NCBI GenBank assembly: GCA_003249035.1
Contig: QBMK01000010.1
Coordinates: forward strand, 43,707 to 107,706
Source: Pseudanabaena sp.
GTDB taxonomy: Bacteria; Cyanobacteriota; Cyanobacteriia; Pseudanabaenales; Pseudanabaenaceae
Direction of reading: 5' to 3'
Length of the DNA: 64,000 bases
Under the pieces are notes generated by a model. It had not been told where the DNA came from. It saw only the letters and a program-made list of their open reading frames with translations, and ran no database searches. Position 1 is the first letter of the stretch. Every line of letters begins with the position of its first letter. The position numbers and the translations under genes are program-made. This document shows, piece by piece, positions 1 to 7,912 of this stretch.

Positions 1-99
1 CACTAAGCTTTTCAGCCTTAACGTTGTTTTTTGTCCATTTACTACGTGATCCCCTTCTAGGATTGCCGACACAAAAGTCGTAAGGCTTATCAAGCGGAC

Positions 100-897
100 T
101 TGCGGATATTTATGGATTGGTGCGATCTGGCTTGGGTGGATGTGAGTCGTCGCAAAGTGACACAGTTTAAAACTTTTTTGCTGAAGGAACGTGAACTTGC
201 ACTGAGTTCGGTGAATCGGGTGCTGCGGACTCTGAAATCGTTTTATCGATGGATGTTGCTTTCAGAATATGTGATTGCCGATCCGACGATTGGGATTCAG
301 CAAGAGCGACTGCCCGATCCTGTGGCAAAGGATTTGGAGGATGAAGAGGTGCTGCGGATTTATGAAGCGATCGCCTTGAGTAAAATGATGTTACGCGATC
401 GTGCTTTATTTTCGGTGTTGTTGCATGGGCTGAGGGCGGAGGAGGTTTGTCGTCTGAATGTTGAGGATTATGTGAATGGGGAATTGGCGATAAAAGAGGC
501 GAAGTGGGATAGTAAGGGAGAAGTGCCTTTGATGAGGTTGGGTATTCAGGATTTGGATGCTTATTTGGGTTGGCGGAGGGAACAAGAGGTCGAGTTATCG
601 AATGAGAGTCCTTTGTTTATTTCTTGTTCAAATCGTAGTCAGGGTAAGCGGTTGACTTATTGGGGAATTCGTCATGTGATGGATGATTTGGCGGAGAAGA
701 CGGGGATTGATTTGCATTCGCATAGAGGCAGGCATACGTTTGCGACGAATTTGATTGTGAAATATGAGTTAGATCCATCTTTGGCGATGGAGTTGACGCG
801 ACATCGCGATGTGAGGAGTTTTAGGCGTTATACCAATCGCAAGAATAAGATTGCGGCAAAGCGAGCGTTCTTAAAAGCGGCTGAAAAGTTGGATTAA
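100..897 (+). CDS. Tyrosine recombinase / phage-type integrase, 5' end unclear
   Basis: Site-specific DNA strand exchange enzyme of the tyrosine recombinase family. The catalytic set is visible: Arg112 in HGLRAEEVC, the H-x-x-R box at His208-Arg211 followed by HTFAT, His235 in TRHRDV and the nucleophile Tyr244 in FRRYTNR. A SAM-like core-binding domain fills roughly residues 1-60. The given start is a TTG. The frame stays open back to position 61 (preceded by TAG at 58-60), and the extra residues (KAYQADLR) look like the normal core-binding domain. The true start is therefore lost, frameshifted or non-ATG, and the protein is probably N-terminally truncated relative to its ancestor. No partner att site was recognised nearby. 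Confidence 0.8.
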   Translation: MRIFMDWCDLAWVDVSRRKVTQFKTFLLKERELALSSVNRVLRTLKSFYRWMLLSEYVIADPTIGIQQERLPDPVAKDLEDEEVLRIYEAIALSKMMLRDRALFSVLLHGLRAEEVCRLNVEDYVNGELAIKEAKWDSKGEVPLMRLGIQDLDAYLGWRREQEVELSNESPLFISCSNRSQGKRLTYWGIRHVMDDLAEKTGIDLHSHRGRHTFATNLIVKYELDPSLAMELTRHRDVRSFRRYTNRKNKIAAKRAFLKAAEKLD

Positions 898-949
898 CTA
901 AGAAAGCTGATTATACAATTGATAATTATTGCTATAGCAAGATCGCGCC

Positions 950-2800
950 ATGCCCCGCAAACAAACCGTAGAAATTATTCCCAGCCTTCAACAAGCTCTT
1001 GAAGCGAAAACTGTTGACGAGTTGAAAAAGCTTTATGAGCTGTTGCTAATTGATCAAAAATTGAGCCGCAAAGCCGATCTTGTGACTGCTATTTTGCAAG
1101 AAATTGAGGGATCGAAGATCAAGAAAATTTGGCAGAGATTAGATGATTTGCAGAAAGCCGCGATCGCAGAAGTCATACATTCATCGGGAAATGATTACCG
1201 TGCGGACTCATTTGTGGCTAAATATGGGCAAAGTCCCAATTTTGGAACAGGCGATCGCTACAGTTCAAGATATCAGCCATCACTATTGAGATTATTTTTC
1301 TATCAAGGCGTAATGCCATCTGACCTTAAGCAAGCTCTAATGGCTTTTGTTTCTAAGCCTCAAGCAACTCGTTTAAACGAAGTCGGTGATATAATTCCTG
1401 ATACATTTCTTGTGCGTCAACAAAGATATTGGAATGAGCAAGAGTATGAGGTTCCTTTGACAGTCTGTGAAATGGAACAGGTTGGTCAAAAAGATTTACT
1501 GTCGGTTTTACGTTTGATTCAATCGGGAAAAGTCTCTGTCAGTGATAAAACATCCTTACCCAGTGGCGCGACTGTGAAAGCGATCGCTGCGATTTTGTTG
1601 GGCGGTGATTTTTATGATGATCAACAACGCAAAGCGGAAGCACAGTATCATTACACAGCACCTTATGATGATATTGGGGCGATCAAAGCTTTTGCATGGA
1701 CAGCCCTATTGCAAGTGGGGAACATGGCAGAACTTTCTGGCACAAAGCTAGTTCTGACGAAGTCTGGGCTAAAGGCTTTGCAAGACCCGCCAGCTAAAAC
1801 TTTACAGACATTATGGAAGCGCTGGTTAAAGAATACGACCTTTGATGAATTTCGGCGCATTGATGAAATCAAGGGGCAAACTGGTAAAGGCTCAAAGGGT
1901 ATGACGGCGGTGGCAGGGCGACGCGAAGTGATTGCTACCGCTTTGAGTGAATGTGCTATTGGTAAATGGATTCAGTTCCCTGAATTCAGCAAGTACATGG
2001 TGGCAACTGGTCATCTGTTTGAAGTCACCCGTGATCCTTATGAGCTTTATATCTGTGAATCGGGATATGGGAATCTCGGATATTCGGGTAGCCATGACTG
2101 GAATATTCTGCAAGAACGATATATGCGCTGTCTCTTGTTTGAATATGCGGCGACCCTTGGTTTGATTGATGTTGGCTATGTTGCCCCAGGGGTTGCGTGG
2201 CGTGATTTTGGCGACTTATGGGGAACTGATGATCTACACTTTCTTAGCCGTTACGATGGCTTGATCTATTTTCGCTTAACTGCACTCGGAGCATATTGTT
2301 TGGGCTTGACCGAAAAATATCACCCGCCAGCGATCGCTAATAGTCAGACTTTGCGGGTATTGCCGAATCTAGAAATCGTGGCTTCAGGAAATGGGCTAAA
2401 TATTTCCGAAGCTTTGGTTCTCGATCTTTACGCTCAAAGGATTGCCGATCAGCAATGGCAGTTAGATTTGGATCGGCTTTTAACGGCGATCGAGGATGGA
2501 CATCAGGTTGTGGAATTAAAGCAAGTTCTAGAACAGAACAGTAGCGAACCTTTACCTGAATCCGCGCAGGAATTTCTGAACATGGCTTCAGAAAAAGCGA
2601 GTGGTTTGAGGGATTTAGGAGATGCGAGGTTAATTGAATGTGCTAGTTCTCATTTAGCAGCGTCGATTGCTAACGATCCGCTTACCAAGAAGTACTGCCA
2701 GCTTGTGGGTAGTCGTGCTTTGGTGGTTTTGGCTACTCATGAAGGGAAGTTTCGCAAAGCTCTTCGTCAAATTGGCTATGCTCTACCTCCAGTCAGGTGA
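950..2800 (+). CDS. Large uncharacterised protein with XPB/Ssl2-like helicase-associated domain
   Basis: A 616-residue protein with no helicase motor motifs (no Walker A or DEAH box seen). The N-terminal ~50 residues form a charged helical segment resembling SAP-like modules (DELKKLYELLL). The C-terminal part, from LRVLPNLEIVASG (about residue 468) through SEPLPESAQEFL, has the pattern of the helicase-C3 / XPB-Ssl2 N-terminal-like domain found beside DNA helicases: a beta strand, an aliphatic stretch, then Ala/Leu helices ending in a proline-rich LPES turn. This assignment is from pattern recognition only. It starts 52 bp after the integrase gene, in the same direction. Role unknown; DNA binding or a partner of a helicase is a guess. 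Confidence 0.6.
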   Translation: MPRKQTVEIIPSLQQALEAKTVDELKKLYELLLIDQKLSRKADLVTAILQEIEGSKIKKIWQRLDDLQKAAIAEVIHSSGNDYRADSFVAKYGQSPNFGTGDRYSSRYQPSLLRLFFYQGVMPSDLKQALMAFVSKPQATRLNEVGDIIPDTFLVRQQRYWNEQEYEVPLTVCEMEQVGQKDLLSVLRLIQSGKVSVSDKTSLPSGATVKAIAAILLGGDFYDDQQRKAEAQYHYTAPYDDIGAIKAFAWTALLQVGNMAELSGTKLVLTKSGLKALQDPPAKTLQTLWKRWLKNTTFDEFRRIDEIKGQTGKGSKGMTAVAGRREVIATALSECAIGKWIQFPEFSKYMVATGHLFEVTRDPYELYICESGYGNLGYSGSHDWNILQERYMRCLLFEYAATLGLIDVGYVAPGVAWRDFGDLWGTDDLHFLSRYDGLIYFRLTALGAYCLGLTEKYHPPAIANSQTLRVLPNLEIVASGNGLNISEALVLDLYAQRIADQQWQLDLDRLLTAIEDGHQVVELKQVLEQNSSEPLPESAQEFLNMASEKASGLRDLGDARLIECASSHLAASIANDPLTKKYCQLVGSRALVVLATHEGKFRKALRQIGYALPPVR

Positions 2801-2996
2801 TCAAATCTCATTATAAAATCACTGTTGCAGCAATTACCGATTATAAGAACCACAAGAGATTTTTTGAAAGTCTATTTTAAAGACTCGAAGACTTTGAGTG
2901 AGTTAACTTCCACTTTAGGTAATCTTCCAACGTAGGGAAATATTGTATAACCCCATCTATCCCTTCAGGTCTCCCCTTGAGATAGCCCTCTAAATA

Positions 2997-3203
2997 GGGC
3001 TTCCTGAAAAAGTACAAAAGCTCGCTATATAAGGGTTTTAAGCTTTTTTGCCATAACAAGTGCAAGGTTATAGCGTCTAGAGTCTCAAAACCCTTGCACT
3101 TCCGTGGAAAATCGCTGGGTAAATTGGGGAAATATGCTACAAAATATTATTTTGCAAGCTATATTGCCTCTAAATTCGCTCTGTAGACTTTTTCAGGAAG
3201 CCC
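2997..3203. mobile_element. Small inverted-repeat element (MITE-like), TA-flanked
   Basis: Perfect 18-bp inverted repeats occur at 2996-3013 and 3187-3204 (core GGGCTTCCTGAAAAAGT), enclosing about 207 bp with no plausible transposase. A TA dinucleotide lies immediately outside each end, compatible with a TA target duplication. The interior has its own 10-bp perfect stem, 3058-3067 paired with 3092-3101. This is the structure of a non-autonomous miniature element. The right end supplies the stop codon of the neighbouring P-ATPase gene. A 62-codon minus-strand frame across the left end was not accepted as a gene. Confidence 0.7.
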
Positions 3204-5941
3204 TAAGTAAGCGGTGCAAATCGCTTTAAAAATAGTGCGGGCAATATTACAGGAATGCCTGCACTAATAGAGACGAAAGCTTCGATTATGCTGATTGGTT
3301 GGGTATGAAATAGAGGATTGACGAAAGGTAATTGGCTAAAGAAAACTTGAAAGATGAAAACGCAAGCCACACCGATCGCAGGAATGTAGGCGATTTTATG
3401 AGTATGATCTTTGGCATAAGCGAATAGAGATGGAATACATTGACTGATACTCAATAGATAAAAAGTCTCGGCAGCAACGAGAGTATGTACTGCCATAGTG
3501 CGAGCTAAGTCGAGATTACCTGTAGATTGCGAAATCCATTCAAAAATGCCAAATGCGGCAATCAGATTAAAGGTGGAAATAATCAGGATGCGCCATAGTA
3601 ATTTGGGAGTTAATAGCGGTTCATGAGGGCTGCGGGGTGATCGCTGCATGATATCAGTGGATTTTGGCTCAAAGGCAAGGGTGGCACTAAGAGCAACGGA
3701 ACTGACCATATTTACCCAGAGAATCTGTACAGGCAAAATTGGCAGGGAGGCTGCCGCTAAAATTCCTACTAATATGGTCAGGGCTTCTCCACCATTGACA
3801 GGGAGGATAAATCCAATCGTTTTCAATAAATTGCCATAAACGTTGCGCCCTTCTTCGATCGCCGCTTCAATGGAGGCAAAGTTATCATCGGTTAAGATCA
3901 TATCGGCAGCTTCCTTAGCAACTTCTGTACCTGTAATGCCCATCGCTATGCCAATATCGGCTTGCTTTAAAGCAGGAGCGTCATTGACCCCATCCCCTGT
4001 CATTGCTACAATTTCACCCTTTGATTGTAAAGCTTTCACTAGGCGCAGTTTTTGTTCAGACGCAACCCGCGCAAATACGTTGCTGGTTTCCACCGCTTCC
4101 GCTAGGGCTTGATCATCCATATCCGCGAGTTGCTTGCCCGTAAATACGAGCGGATGTTGATCGTGGCTGAGTTCCATTTGATGAGCGATCGCGGCGGCGG
4201 TGAGCGCATGATCGCCCGTAATCATTTTTACTTGAATGCCTACAGAATGACAGGTACGCACGGCAGCGATCGCTTCGGCACGGGGTGGATCAATCATGCC
4301 TTGCAGTCCTAGAAATACTAAGCCAGCTTGAATATCTTCATGATCAATTGCCTGATGCTGAGCAGAAATTTCTTTCTTGGCAAAGGCGAGTACTCGTAAA
4401 CCTTGAGAGGCATTCTGAGCGACTATTTCCTCAATATGTTTATGTTCCAAATCGATTAATTCTCCCTTAGCATCCAATTGGCTATCGCATCGTTTTAGAA
4501 TCGATTCTGCTGAACCCTTCACATAAATCCTGTGGCGATCGGTTTCTTGCGTAAGGGGCTGATACAAGGTTGCCATATATTGAAACTTCGACTCAAAGGG
4601 AATTGTATCTAATCGCCTTTGTTCCTGCTCTAAATCTTGAATGGTTAGCCCAGCTTTCTCAGCAACGACAATCAATGCTCCTTCAGTGGGATCACCAACT
4701 ACATTCAACTGTCCATCCTTGGTTTGGATATGCGAATCATTGCATAATAAGCCACATTTTAGGCATTCTTGCAATGCGGTCAACTGCGCGATCTCTATGG
4801 GTTGATCTTCTTGCAAAATCTTACCTTTTGACTCATAACCCACTCCACTAACAGTGTAGGAATGTCCCCCAGCATAGATTGCTTGCACCGTCATCTGATT
4901 TTCGGTGAGCGTCCCCGTTTTGTCAGAACAAATTACAGTCGTACTACCGAGGGTTTCTACGGCTGGGAGTTTGCGAATAATTGCGTGTTGCTTTGCCATG
5001 CGTTCCACCCCGATCGCTAAGGTGACAGTCACCACCGCAGGCAGTCCTTCAGGAATCGCACTCACGGCTAGAGCCACTGCAGATTTAAACCCCTCTGTCC
5101 AAGTTCCACCTTTGCCCATCACTACCGCAAACATAAAGGCGGCTAATCCCAAAATAACGTACAACAGACTCTTGCTAAATTGCTCAATCTTGCGCGTGAG
5201 TGGGGTTTCCAATCCTGTGTTCTGTTCGATTAATTGCGAAATACGCCCAATCTCAGTTTGGTTAGCGATCGCTACCACAATTCCCTTGGCGGTTCCAAAT
5301 GTGACTAAGCTGCTGCCATACACCATGTTACGGCGATCGGCTAAAACCGTATCATCATCCTGAGGTTCAATTGTTTTTTGAACGGGAACCGATTCTCCTG
5401 TTAAAGCGGATTCACTTACCTGTAAATCACGCACAGCCACTAAGCGCAGATCCGCAGGTACTTTGTCGCCAGAGGTCAGCAACACCAGATCTCCTAATAC
5501 CAGTTCGCGGGAATTGATTTGCACTTTTTTTCCATCACGAATGATCGTAGCTTCAGTGGTTACGGATTTGGAGAGAGCGGCCATCGCATTTTCCGCTTTT
5601 GACTCTTGGATAAAGCCAATCACGGCATTAATCACCATTACACCGAGAATCACACCCGCATCTATCCATTCCTTGAGCAGTAGTGTCACGATCCCAGCGA
5701 TCAGCAAAATATAAATCAAAGGTTGATTAAATCCATCCAAGAACCGCAGTAACGCACTTTTTCCGACTTTGCCCTTGAGTTCATTAAATCCATAATGTTC
5801 CTGACGCTTAACTACTTCTGCCTTTGATAATCCTGTTTCTAAATCTGTTTTTAGATCTTTCACAGTATCAGTAATAGATTTCTGATACCATTGCTGTTTA
5901 GGTAGATTCTCAATATTAGATTCAATACTAGAAGGCGTCAT
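3203..5941 (-). CDS. P2-type cation-translocating ATPase
   Basis: Membrane pump that couples ATP hydrolysis to cation export through a phospho-aspartate intermediate. Order along 912 residues: N-terminal cation_ATPase_N region, TM1-2 (about 70-110), TGES at 181-184, TM4 with PEGLP at 297-301, phosphorylated Asp340 in SDKTGTLT, the nucleotide-binding domain, then a hinge with TGDGVNDAP and six C-terminal TM helices. The PEGLP loop and overall plan resemble PacL/SERCA-like pumps. TM6 reads WVNMVSSV, lacking the Asp of SERCA's NLVTDG, so Ca2+ specificity should not be assumed; Na+/K+ or another cation is possible. It lies 71 bp downstream of the DUF389 gene in the same direction. Its stop codon is formed by the edge of the inverted-repeat element at 2997-3203, so the C-terminus may be altered. 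Confidence 0.85.
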   Translation of the reverse strand: MTPSSIESNIENLPKQQWYQKSITDTVKDLKTDLETGLSKAEVVKRQEHYGFNELKGKVGKSALLRFLDGFNQPLIYILLIAGIVTLLLKEWIDAGVILGVMVINAVIGFIQESKAENAMAALSKSVTTEATIIRDGKKVQINSRELVLGDLVLLTSGDKVPADLRLVAVRDLQVSESALTGESVPVQKTIEPQDDDTVLADRRNMVYGSSLVTFGTAKGIVVAIANQTEIGRISQLIEQNTGLETPLTRKIEQFSKSLLYVILGLAAFMFAVVMGKGGTWTEGFKSAVALAVSAIPEGLPAVVTVTLAIGVERMAKQHAIIRKLPAVETLGSTTVICSDKTGTLTENQMTVQAIYAGGHSYTVSGVGYESKGKILQEDQPIEIAQLTALQECLKCGLLCNDSHIQTKDGQLNVVGDPTEGALIVVAEKAGLTIQDLEQEQRRLDTIPFESKFQYMATLYQPLTQETDRHRIYVKGSAESILKRCDSQLDAKGELIDLEHKHIEEIVAQNASQGLRVLAFAKKEISAQHQAIDHEDIQAGLVFLGLQGMIDPPRAEAIAAVRTCHSVGIQVKMITGDHALTAAAIAHQMELSHDQHPLVFTGKQLADMDDQALAEAVETSNVFARVASEQKLRLVKALQSKGEIVAMTGDGVNDAPALKQADIGIAMGITGTEVAKEAADMILTDDNFASIEAAIEEGRNVYGNLLKTIGFILPVNGGEALTILVGILAAASLPILPVQILWVNMVSSVALSATLAFEPKSTDIMQRSPRSPHEPLLTPKLLWRILIISTFNLIAAFGIFEWISQSTGNLDLARTMAVHTLVAAETFYLLSISQCIPSLFAYAKDHTHKIAYIPAIGVACVFIFQVFFSQLPFVNPLFHTQPISIIEAFVSISAGIPVILPALFLKRFAPLT

Positions 5942-6012
5942 GAATCAGATACCTGAATGAATAGAGACTAGATGATTATCTTAACTTGTCTGACAGGCTA
6001 CTTGATTAGGAA

Positions 6013-7809
6013 TTAATTGTTTGCATTTAAACGTAACAATGCTCTACCATCCTGTGGTAATTGGGTGGGAGTCAATTCACTGGAAATAGCTGATAGAAAA
6101 GATATCCTGATTCGCTCTTGTCTGATTTTCCATTTGGTAAACAGATATAAGGAGATCGCGTTGTATCGTGATTTTTCAAAACTGAATGACTCTGAATTGC
6201 GCCGTGAAATTGATATATTCAGATTGAGTGAAGGATAATTTTTGAGTAAAGTGCCGATTTTGTCTAATGTGCTATTTGCCGATAATGGAACGATAGATTT
6301 ATTCTCTTCAAATAGAATTTCTCCTGCTGATGTATTGATATGTTCTAACTTGACATTCGCATCTTTGATATCTAATCGAGTGCGAATATCTTGAATCACT
6401 AACAATCGCGCATCATCACTCATATCGCGATCGCTGATATAGGTAATCAAAACTAGAATTGATTGGGCTTTACTCGTTGTCACCGCATAGTCGAGTAAAT
6501 TAGCCTGCGGCGGTAGAGCCAGATCGCTGAGAGAGGCATTTAGCTTTTGAAAAAGATTGACCTGTAACTCTTGAAAATTGGGCGCAGGAGTTTCTACTAC
6601 CGTTTTTACTTCTTCTTGTTTAGCTAGAACTTCGTTGGAAGCGATCGGAATTTCGTTGAGAGTAAATTGAATTTGTTTTGGTTCTTTATCAATTTTTTGA
6701 GCAAGTTCTTTAATATATTGTTCTTTTTCGATAGGCATGTAAAGTTTGTTGGTGAAAATATTTAGCTGTAGGTTGATCAGCCGATTCTGTTCACGGATGG
6801 AAACTCGTTCAATCGTGGATCGCGGCTGTCCATCATCAAGAGTACCAAAACCCTTTTGCCAGATCTCCGTGACATTGCGCTGTAAAAAGTTCTGTCGTTG
6901 TTTTTGAGCGACCTCATTACCTAAGCGACCAAAGGCATTACTCAGGGGAACTAAAAGCGCTAGAACCGCTAACAAACCTACCAGTAACCTTCCTGGTAAG
7001 CTACCAATCGGGCGTAACTTTTGTAAAAATGGATAGTTGCCAAGAAATTTCTGAATGATGTCACTTTCAGGATCGTTTGCTTCCCAAATTCTCACTTTTT
7101 CACGCACTGTATCTGTATCAATGTGTAGAGCAAGAAAAACAAGCAATGAGGAAAAGGCGATCGCCACCAGATTAGTGAGAAATAGCAATCCTCCGCCCCT
7201 TGCAGTTTGGAAGCCATCAGATAGATTTAGGCTTAAAGCAGTACCGATGCCATAGCCAACTACGCATAGAGGTGGCATGAGGGCGACGGCGATCGCGGCT
7301 CCTGGGATGGAGTTGACCACGCCTTTAATGGGACGACAGGTAGCTAATGCGCCGACGGCTCCCGAAAAAAGGGCGATTACCAGATCGAGGGTGTTCGGTT
7401 GAGTCCGCCCGACAATTTCGCTGGTAATTTCCTTAAAAGGCAGTGAGAAAATCAGGATGACTGCAAAACTAATCGCTACTGAACAACTCAATGTGAGATT
7501 AGCGATCGCCCGAGCTAGCAAGACAAAGTCCCCAGTTGCTAGAGAAAGCCCTAATGAGAGAATCGGTCCCATTAGCGGAGAAATTAGCATTGCGCCAATA
7601 ATTACTGCGGGGCTGTTGAGAATCAGACCAAGCGTGGCGATACCAGCCGCAAAAATAACCTGAAGCCAATAGGAAGCATCGCGTAAGGTGGCAGCCTGTG
7701 AGATTTCTAAATACACCTCGGCTTTACGATGTTCGTCTACGCCCATTTGCGTTCCTAGCCAATTACGAGAATTCTGCCATAGGGTCGAAATATCTTCGGG
7801 TTTATTCAT
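6013..7809 (-). CDS. DUF389 membrane protein with OmpA-like C-terminal part
   Basis: A 598-residue integral membrane protein of the DUF389 (TIGR00341-type) family; molecular role not established. About residues 40-215 contain six or so hydrophobic helices with the family-typical phrases GAMLISPLMGPI and AVALMPPLCVVGYG. Another TM (PGRLLVGLLAVLALLVPLS) lies at about 272-290. The soluble C-terminal half ends in a region (NSTLDKIGTLLKNYPSLNLNISI) with the look of an OmpA/MotB-like peptidoglycan-binding fold, suggesting a periplasmic tail. It is separated by 71 bp from the downstream P2 ATPase and probably cotranscribed with it. A hairpin at 7858-7912 lies just upstream and terminates the preceding minus-strand unit. 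Confidence 0.8.
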   Translation of the reverse strand: MNKPEDISTLWQNSRNWLGTQMGVDEHRKAEVYLEISQAATLRDASYWLQVIFAAGIATLGLILNSPAVIIGAMLISPLMGPILSLGLSLATGDFVLLARAIANLTLSCSVAISFAVILIFSLPFKEITSEIVGRTQPNTLDLVIALFSGAVGALATCRPIKGVVNSIPGAAIAVALMPPLCVVGYGIGTALSLNLSDGFQTARGGGLLFLTNLVAIAFSSLLVFLALHIDTDTVREKVRIWEANDPESDIIQKFLGNYPFLQKLRPIGSLPGRLLVGLLAVLALLVPLSNAFGRLGNEVAQKQRQNFLQRNVTEIWQKGFGTLDDGQPRSTIERVSIREQNRLINLQLNIFTNKLYMPIEKEQYIKELAQKIDKEPKQIQFTLNEIPIASNEVLAKQEEVKTVVETPAPNFQELQVNLFQKLNASLSDLALPPQANLLDYAVTTSKAQSILVLITYISDRDMSDDARLLVIQDIRTRLDIKDANVKLEHINTSAGEILFEENKSIVPLSANSTLDKIGTLLKNYPSLNLNISISRRNSESFSFEKSRYNAISLYLFTKWKIRQERIRISFLSAISSELTPTQLPQDGRALLRLNANN

Positions 7810-7857
7810 AGTTGCTTGCGCTTTTCCCTTCGCGATTTCTACTTAAGTCTAAACTTA

Positions 7858-7912
7858 AAGCCCAAAATATTGCACCGCCCACCACGCGGGCGGTACAATA
7901 TTTTTGGGCTTA
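7858..7912 (-). terminator. Strong hairpin after the GH65-HAD gene
   Basis: The left arm around 7858-7880 (AAGCCCAAAATATTGCACCG...) pairs almost perfectly with 7888-7911 across the 7-nt loop 7881-7887. The structure starts at the stop codon of the minus-strand GH65-HAD gene and precedes the DUF389 gene. This position and stem length fit a transcription terminator; the T tract is short. Confidence 0.7.

Noticed and set aside
2877-3065. 62-codon minus-strand frame
   Set aside because: It crosses the left edge of the inverted-repeat element, has no ribosome binding site and resembles no family; more likely chance.
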